From JAWOJB01 sp046484325 (GTDB lineage Bacteria; Actinomycetota; Acidimicrobiia; Spongiisociales; ZC4RG35), in the NCBI GenBank assembly GCA_046484325.1, contig JAWOJB010000025.1, positions 1-64,000 on the forward strand: a DNA stretch of 64,000 nucleotides, in the 5' to 3' direction. The notes beneath the pieces are model-generated. The model was not told the origin of the DNA. It worked only from the letters and a program-made list of their open reading frames with translations, and ran no database searches. This document shows, piece by piece, positions 16,307-24,549 of this stretch (position 1 is its first letter; each line of letters starts with the position of its first letter). The position numbers and the translations under genes are program-made.

Positions 16307-18094
16307 TCACTCCCCGTAGAGGCCGGCGATGGCGGTGGCGAAGCGCTCCGAGACCACGGCCCGCTTCACCTTGAGGGTGGGGGTCAGCTCCCCGCTCTCC
16401 ACGGCGAAGTCCGTGGGCAGGATCGTGAACTTCCTGATTGCCTCGGCCTTCGACACGGCGGCATTCGCATCGTCGACCGCCTTCTGGATCTCGGCGACGA
16501 GGTCGGGGTCCTCGACCATATCGGCGACGGTCCCGATCTTGCCCTTCTCGGTCACCCAGCGGCCGAACGCCTCGGGGTCGATGGTTACGACGGCCGCGAT
16601 GAACGGCTTGCCGTCGCCCACCACCATGCTCTGGCTGACGAGCTGGTGGGCGTTGATACGGTCCTCGAGCACGATCGGGGCGACGTTCTTGCCGCCGGCG
16701 GTGACGATGAGCTCCTTCTTGCGACCGGTGATCCGCAAGAACCCCTGCTCGTCGAGCTCGCCGATATCGCCGGAGTGGAACCACCCGCTCGGCTCGATCG
16801 CAGCCGCGGTGGCCTCGGGGTTCTGCCAGTAGCCCTGGAAGACCCCGCATCCCTTGATGAGGATCTCGCCGTCGTCGGCGATCCGCACGGCCGTGTCCGG
16901 GGCAGGGCGCCCGACGGTGCCGATCTCGATCTCCCGGGGAGAGTTGTAGGTCGAGGCGGCGGTCGTCTCGGTGAGCCCGTATCCCTCGAGCACCAGCAAC
17001 CCGATGCCGTTGAAGAAGTGGCCGAGGCGCTCGCCGAGGGCTGCACCGCCCGAGACCGAGTAGCGGAGGCGCTCGCCGAAGACGTGGCGGAGCTTGGAGT
17101 AGACCAGCTTGTCGAAGATCCCGTGCAGGATCTTGGTCATGAGCGGCGTGCTCCCCGACTGCTGGCCCCTCGAGTAGGCGATCGCCACATCGGCGGCCTT
17201 GTCGAAGATCTTGCCCTTGCCGTCGTCCGCCGCCTTCTGGCGGGCGCCGTTGTAGATCTTTTCGAACACCCTCGGCACTGCGAAGACGAACCAGGGCTTG
17301 GCCATCCCCAGCTCCTCGGTGAGGGCCGGGATCCCGGTCGAGTAGGCGATCCGCATCCCGTTCATCACGCACGCCACCTGGACGACCCTGGCGAAGATGT
17401 GCGCGAGAGGCAGGAACATGAGGTTCGTCTCGCCCGCCTTGATCACGTCGCCCAGGTCCTGGGAGACGTGGCGGCTGATCTGCAGGAAGTTGCCGTGCGT
17501 GATGATGCACCCCTTGGGGCGCCCGGTGGTTCCCGACGTGTACACAAGTGTGGCGAGGTCGCTCTGGGAGAGCCCGCCGGCCCGCTGCAGAACCTCGTCG
17601 TCGGTGATCCCCTGCCCGGCGGCGATGATGGCGTCGAGGCCCCCGGACTCGAGCGAGAAGTCATGGGGGCAGGTGCCCAGCGCCCCGGCCCGCTCCTTGT
17701 ACACCGCCTGCAACTCGTCGGTGGCGCACACGATGGCCTGGGCGCCGGAGTCGCCGATGATCCACTCGACCTGCTCGGCCGAGGAGGTCTCGTAGATGGT
17801 GACGGTGGCGCACCCGGCCGCCCAGATCGCGTAGTCCAGGAGGGTGAACTCGAGGCGAGTGGGCATGAAGATGGCAATCCGGCTGCCCGGCTCGATCCCG
17901 AGTGCCACGAACCCGGCCGCGATCCTCCGGACCTTCGACGCGAAATCGGCGGTCGAGACGTCGACGAAGCGGTCGCCCTCCCGGTAGGCCAGGGCTGCCC
18001 GATTGGGATGGTTCGCCTCGTGCTCCCACAACGACGTGGTGAGGTTCTCGGCGGGATCGATCTCGGCCAGCGGTGGCCTGCTGTACTCACGCAT
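16307..18094 (-). CDS. Long-chain acyl-CoA synthetase (AMP-forming, FadD15-like)
   Basis: A 595-residue adenylate-forming ligase that activates fatty acids with ATP and CoA. Seen: P-loop YTSGTTGRPKG near residue 190, LPLAHIFAR, the linker-region EGYGLTETTAASTYNSP, WFHSGDIGELDEQGFLRITGR and the catalytic-lysine region LTPTLKVKRA near the C-terminus. Length and the long insert before the GYGLTE motif fit the eukaryote-like FAA1/FadD15 branch. A TAGGCT box, a 26-nt leader and GGAGGAGG precede the ATG, so this is a leadered promoter that may drive the whole downstream block. Confidence 0.92.
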   Translation of the reverse strand: MREYSRPPLAEIDPAENLTTSLWEHEANHPNRAALAYREGDRFVDVSTADFASKVRRIAAGFVALGIEPGSRIAIFMPTRLEFTLLDYAIWAAGCATVTIYETSSAEQVEWIIGDSGAQAIVCATDELQAVYKERAGALGTCPHDFSLESGGLDAIIAAGQGITDDEVLQRAGGLSQSDLATLVYTSGTTGRPKGCIITHGNFLQISRHVSQDLGDVIKAGETNLMFLPLAHIFARVVQVACVMNGMRIAYSTGIPALTEELGMAKPWFVFAVPRVFEKIYNGARQKAADDGKGKIFDKAADVAIAYSRGQQSGSTPLMTKILHGIFDKLVYSKLRHVFGERLRYSVSGGAALGERLGHFFNGIGLLVLEGYGLTETTAASTYNSPREIEIGTVGRPAPDTAVRIADDGEILIKGCGVFQGYWQNPEATAAAIEPSGWFHSGDIGELDEQGFLRITGRKKELIVTAGGKNVAPIVLEDRINAHQLVSQSMVVGDGKPFIAAVVTIDPEAFGRWVTEKGKIGTVADMVEDPDLVAEIQKAVDDANAAVSKAEAIRKFTILPTDFAVESGELTPTLKVKRAVVSERFATAIAGLYGE

Positions 18095-18166
18095 GAAGGC
18101 TCCTCCTCCGGGGGTGGCACGAGCCTACCGATTACGAGGCCCGACCGGCCAGGGGCATCCGGCCCC

Positions 18167-19312
18167 TCAGGAGTCGCCTGCTCGCCGCGCAGTGCGCGCC
18201 TCGAGCAGGGTTTCGATCTCGCCTTCGCCGAACCCGGCCGAGGCCAGCACCTCCTCGGTGTGGGTTCCCGGTGCCGGAGGGGGGATCGGCGATCGTCGGG
18301 GATGGGCGGAGAACCGGGGCGCCGGGCCCGGCTGCTCGACGTCACCCACCGGCACGAACGTCTCACGTGCGACGAGATGGGGGTGGGCCACCGCCTCGTC
18401 CAACGACATCACGGGGGCGACGCAGGCATCGGTGCCGGCGAACACAGCCACCCATTCTTCTCGGGTCCGCCCACGAAAGGCCTCCTCGAACCTGGCTCGC
18501 AACGCCGGCCAGCCGGACACGTCGAGCTGGGCGGGCACCTCGAGCGGGTCGATCTCGAGGCCGGCGAGCAGCTCGGCGAAGAACTGCGGCTCGAGCGCAC
18601 CCACCGCCATCGCCCGCCCATCGGCGGTCATGTACGTGTCATAGAAGGGGGCGCCACCGTCCAGCAGGTTCACGCCCCGCCGATCGTGCCAGAACCCCCA
18701 CGAGCGCAGCTCGAACGTCGGCTGCATCAGCAGGGCGGCGCCGTCGACCATGGCGGCGTCGACCACCTGGCCCCGACCCGAGCCCCGGGATTCGAGCAAG
18801 GCCGCCACGATCCCGAACGCCAGCAGCATGCCTCCGCCCCCGAAGTCGCCGACGAGGTTGAGCGGGGGTACCGGCCGCTCTCCCCCACGGCCGATGGCAT
18901 GGAGGGCACCCGTGAGGGCGATGTAGTCGATGTCGTGCCCGGCGGTCTTCGCCAGCGGCCCGTCCTGACCCCAGCCGGTCATCCGCCCATAGACCAGTTG
19001 CGGGTTGCGCCCCAGACAGACCTCTGGGCCGAGCCCGAGGCGCTCGGCCACGCCCGGGCGGTACCCCTCGATGAGCGCATCGGAGCGCTCGACCAGACGG
19101 AGCACCACCTCCACCCCTTCGGGCCGCTTGAGGTCGATGACGATCGACCGGCGGCCGCGCCGAGACGGGTTGGGAATGGGGAGCGAGCCCTCGGAGGGCC
19201 GCTCGACCATCACGACGTCGGCACCCTGGTCGGCGAGGACCATCCCGCAGAATGGGCCGGGACCGATCCCGGCCAGCTCGACGACATGAATGCCCGAAAG
19301 GGGTCCCGACAT
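18167..19312 (-). CDS. Class III CoA-transferase / alpha-methylacyl-CoA racemase-like
   Basis: A 381-residue CaiB/BaiF family protein. Seen: LSGIHVVELAGIGPGPFCG at the N-terminus, SIVIDLKRPEG, and GHDIDYIALTGALHAIG, in which the Asp is the acyl-carrying or racemising residue. AMACR-type members epimerise 2-methylacyl-CoA so that branched chains and sterol side chains can be beta-oxidised; this fits the neighbours better than a carnitine transferase. The ATG at 19312 follows a TACCGT box by 8 nt (leaderless). It is divergent from malQ. Confidence 0.88.
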   Translation of the reverse strand: MSGPLSGIHVVELAGIGPGPFCGMVLADQGADVVMVERPSEGSLPIPNPSRRGRRSIVIDLKRPEGVEVVLRLVERSDALIEGYRPGVAERLGLGPEVCLGRNPQLVYGRMTGWGQDGPLAKTAGHDIDYIALTGALHAIGRGGERPVPPLNLVGDFGGGGMLLAFGIVAALLESRGSGRGQVVDAAMVDGAALLMQPTFELRSWGFWHDRRGVNLLDGGAPFYDTYMTADGRAMAVGALEPQFFAELLAGLEIDPLEVPAQLDVSGWPALRARFEEAFRGRTREEWVAVFAGTDACVAPVMSLDEAVAHPHLVARETFVPVGDVEQPGPAPRFSAHPRRSPIPPPAPGTHTEEVLASAGFGEGEIETLLEARTARRAGDS

Positions 19313-19320
19313 GGAGCGGG

Positions 19321-19326
19321 ACGGTA
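19321..19326 (-). promoter_or_regulatory. -10 box of the CoA-transferase gene (leaderless)
   Basis: TACCGT on the minus strand, 8 nt before the ATG at 19312. It lies just outside the heptamer repeats that separate it from malQ. Confidence 0.4.
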
Positions 19327-19332
19327 GTGCGG

Positions 19333-19367
19333 GTGCGCCGTGCGTCGTGCGCCGTGCCCAGTGCCCT
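19333..19367 (+). repeat. Five tandem degenerate heptamers upstream of malQ
   Basis: Five 7-nt units in a row: GTGCGCC, GTGCGTC, GTGCGCC, GTGCCCA, GTGCCCT. The GTG at each unit start is fixed while the last four bases vary. They lie between the divergent CoA-transferase and malQ promoters and supply spurious in-frame GTG codons for malQ. Confidence 0.6.
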
Positions 19368-19395
19368 CCCCGCAGTCGGCAATCCGCACTACGGG

Positions 19396-19401
19396 TACGC
19401 T
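19396..19401 (+). promoter_or_regulatory. -10 box of malQ (leaderless, CTG start)
   Basis: TACGCT, 7 nt before the CTG at 19409. It lies downstream of the GTG codons at 19340 and 19361, which would then not be transcribed. Confidence 0.45.
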
Positions 19402-19408
19402 CACGCGG

Positions 19409-20914
19409 CTGCGGTCCGAGGAGGCCCCCATCATCACCCGTTCCAGCGGCGTTCTGTTGCACCCGACCTCCCTGCCCGGTCAGGGCGGGATCGGCGAGCT
19501 CGGTGGCGCGGCCCACCGCTTCGTCGAGGTGCTCGCCGGCATGCGCCAGTCCTGGTGGCAGATGCTCCCCGTGGGACCGACCGGGTTCGCCGACTCCCCG
19601 TACCAGTCGCCCTCGACCTTCGCGGGCAACCCGCTCCTCGTCGACCTCGTCGCCCTCGCCGACGAAGGTCTGCTCGAGGCGGACGAGCTGGCGCCGCTCA
19701 CCGGCCTCCCCATGGACCGGGTCGACTACGGCGAGGTGATCCCGATCCGGAGGGGGCTTCTCGACCTCGCCGCCGACCGATTCCTCGCCGAGCGGCGACG
19801 GCGGCGCGAGCTCGGGCGCTTCCGGGAGGCCCACGGCCCCGTGTGGCTCGACGAGTATGCCCTGTTCGCGGCGCTCAAGCAGGCCCACGACCTGCGGGAA
19901 TGGACCAGCTGGGAACCGGATCTGGTATCGAGACAACCCGAGGCCCTCGATGCTGCCCGTCGCGAGCTCCGCACCGAGATCCGCCGCCACGAGGTGATCC
20001 AGTTTCTCTTCCGGCGGCAGTGGGCCGAGCTCCGCCGGGTCTGCGCCGCCCACGGCATCCGGCTCATCGGCGACCTGCCGATCTTCGTGGCCCACGACTC
20101 GGCCGAGGTCTGGGCCAACCCGCACCTGTTCTTCCTCGACGGAGACGGCCGGCCGACCGTGGTGGCCGGCGTGCCACCCGACTACTTCAGCGAGACCGGC
20201 CAGCGCTGGGGCAACCCGCTGTACCGCTGGACCCGGCATCGCGCCGATGGGTTCACCTGGTGGATGGCCCGGCTCCGGCACGTCTTCTCAATGTTCGACC
20301 TCGTCCGGGTCGACCACTTCCGCGGGTTCGCCGGCTACTGGGAGATCCCCGCCTCCGAGCCCACGGCCGTGAAGGGCCGATGGGTGAAGGCCCCGGGGCG
20401 CGAGCTCTTCGACGCCTGCCTGGCCGGGTTCGACGACCTCCCGGTCATCGCCGAGGACCTGGGCGTCATCACCGAGGACGTCGAGGAGTTGCGCGACCGC
20501 TACGGATTCCCCGGCATGAAGGTCCTGCAGTTCGGGTTCGGGTTCGACAGCGAACATCACCCGGGTGCCGTGCGCGAGCGGGTGATCGTCTACACAGGCA
20601 CGCACGACAACGACACCACCCTCGGCTGGTTCTCGGATCCCGCCTACGCCGAGGAACAGGCCGCCGCCCTGAAGTTCACGGACACCGACGGCTCGGAGTT
20701 CAACTGGGACCTGATGCGCGTGGCCATGGGCTCGGTGGCCGAGACTGCGATCGTGCCGCTCCAGGACGTGCTCGGACTGGGATCCGAGGCCCGGATGAAC
20801 ACCCCAGGCGTCCCGTCGGGAAACTGGGGCTGGCGGTTCGACTGGGAGCAGCTGACCCCCGACATCGCCGAGCGGTTCCGGGCGCTCACCGAGGAGACCG
20901 GCCGGGCCCGCTAG
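19409..20914 (+). CDS. malQ: 4-alpha-glucanotransferase (amylomaltase), probable CTG start
   Basis: A 501-residue GH77 enzyme that transfers maltooligosaccharide segments between 1,4-glucans. All family motifs are seen: SSGVLLHPTSLPG at the N-terminus, the nucleophile region LVRVDHFRGF, the acid/base VIAEDLGVI and the stabiliser TGTHDNDTT. The start is unusual. No ATG/GTG/TTG lies between the promoter box at 19396 and the conserved N-terminus; the CTG at 19409 has leaderless spacing. An ATC at 19430 sits 5 nt after a perfect GAGGAGG and is the alternative. In-frame GTGs at 19340 and 19361 lie in the heptamer array. The enzyme implies glycogen or maltodextrin metabolism. Confidence 0.88.
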   Translation: MRSEEAPIITRSSGVLLHPTSLPGQGGIGELGGAAHRFVEVLAGMRQSWWQMLPVGPTGFADSPYQSPSTFAGNPLLVDLVALADEGLLEADELAPLTGLPMDRVDYGEVIPIRRGLLDLAADRFLAERRRRRELGRFREAHGPVWLDEYALFAALKQAHDLREWTSWEPDLVSRQPEALDAARRELRTEIRRHEVIQFLFRRQWAELRRVCAAHGIRLIGDLPIFVAHDSAEVWANPHLFFLDGDGRPTVVAGVPPDYFSETGQRWGNPLYRWTRHRADGFTWWMARLRHVFSMFDLVRVDHFRGFAGYWEIPASEPTAVKGRWVKAPGRELFDACLAGFDDLPVIAEDLGVITEDVEELRDRYGFPGMKVLQFGFGFDSEHHPGAVRERVIVYTGTHDNDTTLGWFSDPAYAEEQAAALKFTDTDGSEFNWDLMRVAMGSVAETAIVPLQDVLGLGSEARMNTPGVPSGNWGWRFDWEQLTPDIAERFRALTEETGRAR

Positions 20915-20917
20915 CCC

Positions 20918-21793
20918 TCAGCGCTCGATCGGGACCCGAACGGCGTTGCCGTACTCGGTCCACGAGCCGTCGTAGTTGCGCACATGGGGGAAGCCCAGCA
21001 GGTACTTCAGGACGAACCACGTATGCGACGAGCGCTCGCCGATCCGGCAATACGAGATGACCTCGTCGGATGGCACCAGGCCGAGGTCGTCCTGATAGAT
21101 CGCCCGGAGCTCCTCGACCGTCCGAAACGTCCCGTCGTCGGCGGCAGCCCGCTTCCACGGTACGTTGGCAGCCCCAGGGATGTGCCCGCCGCGGAGGGCG
21201 CCTTCGTTCGGGTAATCGGCCATGTGCAGACGCTCGCCCCGGAACTCCTCGGGGGACCGCACGTCGATGAGCGGCTTCCCGGCGTGGGAGTGCTCGACCG
21301 CATCGCCGAGGAAGGCCCGGATCACCGTGTCGTCCCGGGTCGGGATCGGGTACTCGATGGGCTGACGTTCGACGACCTCGGTGGTCAGGTTGCGACCCTC
21401 GGCGATCCACTTCTGCCGTCCCCCGTCGAGCAGCCGGACGTCACGATGGCCGAAGAGCGAGAAGACCCACAGGGCATAGGCCGCCCACCAGTTGAAGTTG
21501 TCGCCGTAGAAGACGACCGTGTCGTCGGCGGCGATGCCCTTGGCAGACATCAGCGCGGCGAATGCCTCTGCCGAGACGTAGTCGCGCACCAGGGCGTCGT
21601 TGAGGTCGGTGTGCCAGTCGATCTTGACGGCACCCGGGATGTGCCCGGTTTCGTAGAGGAGCACGTCCTCGTCGGTCTCGACGACGACCAGCCCTTCGGC
21701 TTCGAGGTGCTCGGCCAGCCAGTCGGTGGAGACGAGGCGCCCGGGGTGGGCATAGGTGGAGAGCTTCTCCGATGGGTCGGTGGGCACGGGCAT
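20918..21793 (-). CDS. Thiosulfate/3-mercaptopyruvate sulfurtransferase (two rhodanese domains)
   Basis: A 291-residue two-domain rhodanese. The N-terminal domain (VSTDWLAEHLEAEGLVVVE ... GHIPGAVKIDW) lacks the cysteine. The C-terminal domain has PLIDVRSPEEFRG and the active-site loop SYCRIGERSSHTW with Cys249 as the persulfide carrier. It is the CysA/SseA type seen in mycobacteria. It is divergent from sufE, an arrangement also found for sseA and its SufE neighbour in Mycobacterium, so it may deliver sulfur for Fe-S assembly. A TACCCT box and a CAGGAG Shine-Dalgarno precede the ATG. Confidence 0.9.
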   Translation of the reverse strand: MPVPTDPSEKLSTYAHPGRLVSTDWLAEHLEAEGLVVVETDEDVLLYETGHIPGAVKIDWHTDLNDALVRDYVSAEAFAALMSAKGIAADDTVVFYGDNFNWWAAYALWVFSLFGHRDVRLLDGGRQKWIAEGRNLTTEVVERQPIEYPIPTRDDTVIRAFLGDAVEHSHAGKPLIDVRSPEEFRGERLHMADYPNEGALRGGHIPGAANVPWKRAAADDGTFRTVEELRAIYQDDLGLVPSDEVISYCRIGERSSHTWFVLKYLLGFPHVRNYDGSWTEYGNAVRVPIER

Positions 21794-21854
21794 GGCTGAC
21801 TCCTGCGGTGGTGCCGGCCCAGGGTAGGTCGAAGCCGCACGAACGGGTACTGCC

Positions 21855-21860
21855 TACACT
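21855..21860 (+). promoter_or_regulatory. -10 box of sufE (leaderless)
   Basis: TACACT, 7 nt before the GTG at 21868. It selects that GTG over upstream in-frame codons. Confidence 0.5.
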
Positions 21861-21867
21861 CGCCGAG

Positions 21868-22308
21868 GTGAGTCTTCCCCCCCGTCTCCTGCAGATCACC
21901 GAGGTCTTCGCCGAGTCTCCCAAGGAGTTCCGGGTCCAGGCCCTGCTCGACTTCGGCAGCCGGATCCCACCCCTCCCCGAGGACCTCGCCGCCGACCGGA
22001 ACGGCCTCGAGCAGGTCCACGAGTGCGCGACCCCATTCTTCCTGGCTACCCGGGTGGAACCGGATGGTGCGGTCCACATGTTCTTCGAGGCGCCTCCCGA
22101 ATCCCCCACCGTCCGCGGGTTCGCCGGCATCCTCTACGCCGGTCTCGACGGCGAGCCGGCCGACACGGTGCTGGCGGTTCCCGACGACTTCTTCTACGGA
22201 ATGGGGCTGGAGGAGGTCGTCACGCCGCAGCGGCTGCGGGGGATGGCGGCGATCCTGGCGCGCCTCAAGCGACAGGTCCGGGAACGCCTGCCCACGCCGT
22301 CACCCTGA
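21868..22308 (+). CDS. sufE: SufE-like sulfur acceptor protein
   Basis: A 146-residue protein that takes persulfide sulfur from a cysteine desulfurase (SufS) and passes it to the Fe-S scaffold. Seen: LLQITEVFAESPKEFRVQAL (SufE N-terminal helix), the acceptor cysteine in QVHECATPFFL, and the family C-terminus SPTVRGFAGILYAGLDG ... GMAAILARLKRQ. The length is normal. The GTG start is set by the TACACT box. The rest of a suf operon is not in the window; nfuA at 2 kb and the adjacent rhodanese are the only related genes. Confidence 0.9.
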   Translation: MSLPPRLLQITEVFAESPKEFRVQALLDFGSRIPPLPEDLAADRNGLEQVHECATPFFLATRVEPDGAVHMFFEAPPESPTVRGFAGILYAGLDGEPADTVLAVPDDFFYGMGLEEVVTPQRLRGMAAILARLKRQVRERLPTPSP

Positions 22309-22321
22309 TCCGCCGCGGATG

Positions 22322-22696
22322 TCATTCGAGAGGATGTGAGCGCCGCCCTCGCCGGGCGTCGATCGCCACCAGCACCAGCCCTGCGAGCCCCAGCAGCAGG
22401 CCAGCCACGGTGGCCGGATCGGGGCTGGAGACGAGCACGGTCGCCGCTCCCATCACCACGACGACCTGGAGCGCCGCCACCAGACCACGGCCTCCCGGAC
22501 GCCGCCGCCACCACCACACCGCTACGCCGAGCGTCACGATGCCGAACCCGGCAGGCATCGCGGCAGACGACCACGGGATGAACCCGGGTGTGATCGAGCC
22601 GCCGATCGTCACGGTCAGCACCGCCACCGCGAGCGCACCCACCGCCTCAACCAGCAGCAACGCCATCAGCGCCGGACGAACCCATCGACCGTCCAT
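22322..22696 (-). CDS. Small four-helix membrane protein, unknown function
   Basis: A 124-residue protein with four hydrophobic stretches (LMALLLVEAVGALAVAVLTV, AGFGIVTLGVAVWWW, LVAALQVVVVMGAATVLV and VAGLLLGLAGLVLVAI), separated by Arg-rich or Gly/Pro loops and ending in a basic tail. No family is recognised. It lies 47 bp downstream of another small membrane protein gene on the same strand and converges on sufE. GAGG lies just upstream of the ATG. Confidence 0.6.
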   Translation of the reverse strand: MDGRWVRPALMALLLVEAVGALAVAVLTVTIGGSITPGFIPWSSAAMPAGFGIVTLGVAVWWWRRRPGGRGLVAALQVVVVMGAATVLVSSPDPATVAGLLLGLAGLVLVAIDARRGRRSHPLE

Positions 22697-22743
22697 GGCC
22701 TCAGGGTGACCGATTCACGGCCACCAGGCCGCAGCCGGGCGAC

Positions 22744-22941
22744 TCATCCGGCCCGGGGACGGCGTCGCGCCCACGCCACCGTGACGGCCAGCAGGAGGGC
22801 CGTGACCGGCAGGATCCACACGATCCAGCCCAACCACCAGAAGGCGGCGGCGACCAGGGCGATGCCGAGCACGAGGAGGGCGACGTCGAGAAGGCCGATC
22901 CGCGTACCCGAGCCGGCGGTCTCCGGTGCCGGGCCCGTCAT
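22744..22941 (-). CDS. Small two-helix membrane protein, unknown function
   Basis: A 65-residue protein with two hydrophobic segments (IGLLDVALLVLGIALVAAAF and WILPVTALLLAVTVAW) and an Arg-rich end. No family is recognised. The ATG overlaps the stop of the upstream SDR gene as ATGA, so it is translated in the same operon. Together with the next 124-residue protein it forms a short membrane-protein tail to the dehydrogenase gene. Confidence 0.55.
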   Translation of the reverse strand: MTGPAPETAGSGTRIGLLDVALLVLGIALVAAAFWWLGWIVWILPVTALLLAVTVAWARRRPRAG

Positions 22942-23702
22942 CGCGGCCCCATCCGTATGCCTCCGTCCATGCGGATGGTCTCGCCGTTCAGGTAGTCGTG
23001 GGTGAGGAGCACATAGGCGAGCTCGGCGTACTCGTCCGGTCGCCCGAGCCGCTTGGGGAACAGCACCTGCTGGGCCAGCGACTCCCTGGCCGGTTCGGGT
23101 AGCCCGGCCAGGAGCGGGGTGTCGATGAGGCCGGGGGCGATGGTGTTGACGCGGATGCCCACCGAGGAGAGATCCCGGGCGATGGGGAGGGTCATGCCCA
23201 CGACGCCGCCCTTGGACGCCGAGTAGGCGGCCTGGCCGATCTGTCCGTCGAACGCCGCCACCGAGGCCGTGTTGACGATCGCACCCCGGCTCCCGTGCTT
23301 GTCGACGGGATCGAGCCCGGCCATCTCGACGGCGGCCAGCCGGATCGTGTTGAAGGTGCCGATCAGGTTGATCCGGACGACCTGCTCGAAGTGACCGAGG
23401 TCGTGGGGACGGCCGTCGCGGTCGAGGGTACGGGCCGGTGGCCCGATACCGGCGCAGTTCACGAGGGAGCGGAGCGGTCCGGCCTCGACCGCCGCCAGGA
23501 CCGCGCCCCGGACCTGCTCTTCGTCGGTTACATCGGTCGACACGAAGACACCGCCAACCTCGGTCGCCAGCGTCGCGCCCTTCTCTCCCTGCAGGTCGGC
23601 GATCACGACCACCGCCCCGGCGGCGGCGAGCCGCCTCACCGTCGCCGCCCCGAGCCCCGAGGCACCCCCGGTGACGATCGCGCTGGTGTTCGCCAGCTCC
23701 AT
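22938..23702 (-). CDS. SDR, 3-hydroxyacyl-CoA dehydrogenase type-2-like
   Basis: A 254-residue NAD-dependent short-chain dehydrogenase. Seen: TGGASGLGAATVRRL, VIADLQGEKG (Asp for NAD preference), NCAGIGPPA, and the active site VNTASVAAFDGQIGQAAYSASKGG with Ser and YxxxK. The overall pattern is like human HSD17B10 and bacterial 3-hydroxy-2-methylbutyryl-CoA dehydrogenases. The ATG giving MELANTSAIV is chosen because GGAGGG lies 4 nt upstream. It is divergent from murI. Confidence 0.88.
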   Translation of the reverse strand: MELANTSAIVTGGASGLGAATVRRLAAAGAVVVIADLQGEKGATLATEVGGVFVSTDVTDEEQVRGAVLAAVEAGPLRSLVNCAGIGPPARTLDRDGRPHDLGHFEQVVRINLIGTFNTIRLAAVEMAGLDPVDKHGSRGAIVNTASVAAFDGQIGQAAYSASKGGVVGMTLPIARDLSSVGIRVNTIAPGLIDTPLLAGLPEPARESLAQQVLFPKRLGRPDEYAELAYVLLTHDYLNGETIRMDGGIRMGPR

Positions 23703-23765
23703 ACGCCCTCCTCTGCGTCGCACGGCGACGCTACCAGCGGCCCGGCGGCCGACCTGCTGTCATGG

Positions 23766-24533
23766 GTGGCCGTGATCGGCGTGTTCGACAGCGGCGTGGG
23801 CGGGCTCTCGGTGCTCACGCGGATCCGAGCCCGGCTCCCGGCGGCCGACCTGCTCTACGTGGCCGACCGGGCCCGGGCCCCCTATGGACGGCGGAGTCTC
23901 GATGAGGTGCGGGGCTTCTCCGAGGTGATCACCGACCGGCTGCTGGCCGAGGGGGCCGGGCTGGTCGTGGTGGCCTGCAACACCGCATCCGCGGCCGCCC
24001 TCCACCATCTCCGTGCCCGGCATCCCGCCGTCCCCTTCGTTGGGATGGAGCCTGCGGTCAAGCCGGCCGCGGCCCTCTCGGGCCGAGGGGTGGTGGGGGT
24101 GCTCGCCACCGCAGCCACCTTTCAGGGAGAGCTGTTCGCCTCGGTGGTCGACCGGTATGCCTCGGGTGTCGTCGTCGTGGCCGAGGCCTGCACCGGCTGG
24201 GTGGAGCTCGTCGAGCGGGGCACCGTCGCCGGGCCCGAGGCCGAGGCCGCGGTCCGCTCGCACCTCCGACCGGTGCTCGACGCCGGGGCCGACACCCTGG
24301 TCCTGGGCTGCACCCACTATCCGTTCCTGGCGCCGGTGATCCGGGCCGTCGCCGGAGACAAGGTCACAGTCGTGGACCCCTCGGACGCCGTGGCACGCCG
24401 GGTGGTCGAGGTTTCCGGCGCCGCCGCCGAGGGTGAAGGCCGGCTGCGGGTGGTCACCACCGCTCCAACCTCCGGACTCGACGCCCTCGTCGAGCACCTC
24501 ACCGGCCTCCGGGTGCGGTCTGAGCGCTGGTGA
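23766..24533 (+). CDS. murI: Glutamate racemase
   Basis: A 255-residue cofactor-independent racemase supplying D-glutamate for peptidoglycan. Seen: VIGVFDSGVGGLSVL, YVADRARAPYG, the first catalytic cysteine in VVACNTAS and the second in LGCTHYPFL. The length is typical. The exact start is uncertain: GTG 23766 is used, but GTG 23772 would give the more usual short N-terminus before IGVFDSG, and neither has a clear Shine-Dalgarno. It is followed after 16 bp by a HTH gene that has its own promoter box. Confidence 0.9.
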   Translation: MAVIGVFDSGVGGLSVLTRIRARLPAADLLYVADRARAPYGRRSLDEVRGFSEVITDRLLAEGAGLVVVACNTASAAALHHLRARHPAVPFVGMEPAVKPAAALSGRGVVGVLATAATFQGELFASVVDRYASGVVVVAEACTGWVELVERGTVAGPEAEAAVRSHLRPVLDAGADTLVLGCTHYPFLAPVIRAVAGDKVTVVDPSDAVARRVVEVSGAAAEGEGRLRVVTTAPTSGLDALVEHLTGLRVRSERW

Positions 24534-24537
24534 CCTC

Positions 24538-24543
24538 TAGCCT
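24538..24543 (+). promoter_or_regulatory. -10 box of the HTH gene (leaderless)
   Basis: TAGCCT, 6 nt before the ATG at 24550. It lies in the short gap after murI, giving the HTH and isochorismate synthase pair its own start. Confidence 0.45.
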
Positions 24544-24549
24544 GGGCGC

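Noticed and set aside
16202..19327. A 1041-codon plus-strand open frame
   Set aside because: It is antisense to fadD and the CoA-transferase, both with full motif sets and start signals. Composition is typical of shadow frames at high GC.
19430..19432. ATC as the main malQ start
   Set aside because: The perfect GAGGAGG is striking, but ATC starts are extremely rare, and CTG 19409 fits the leaderless spacing seen elsewhere. Kept only as an alternative.
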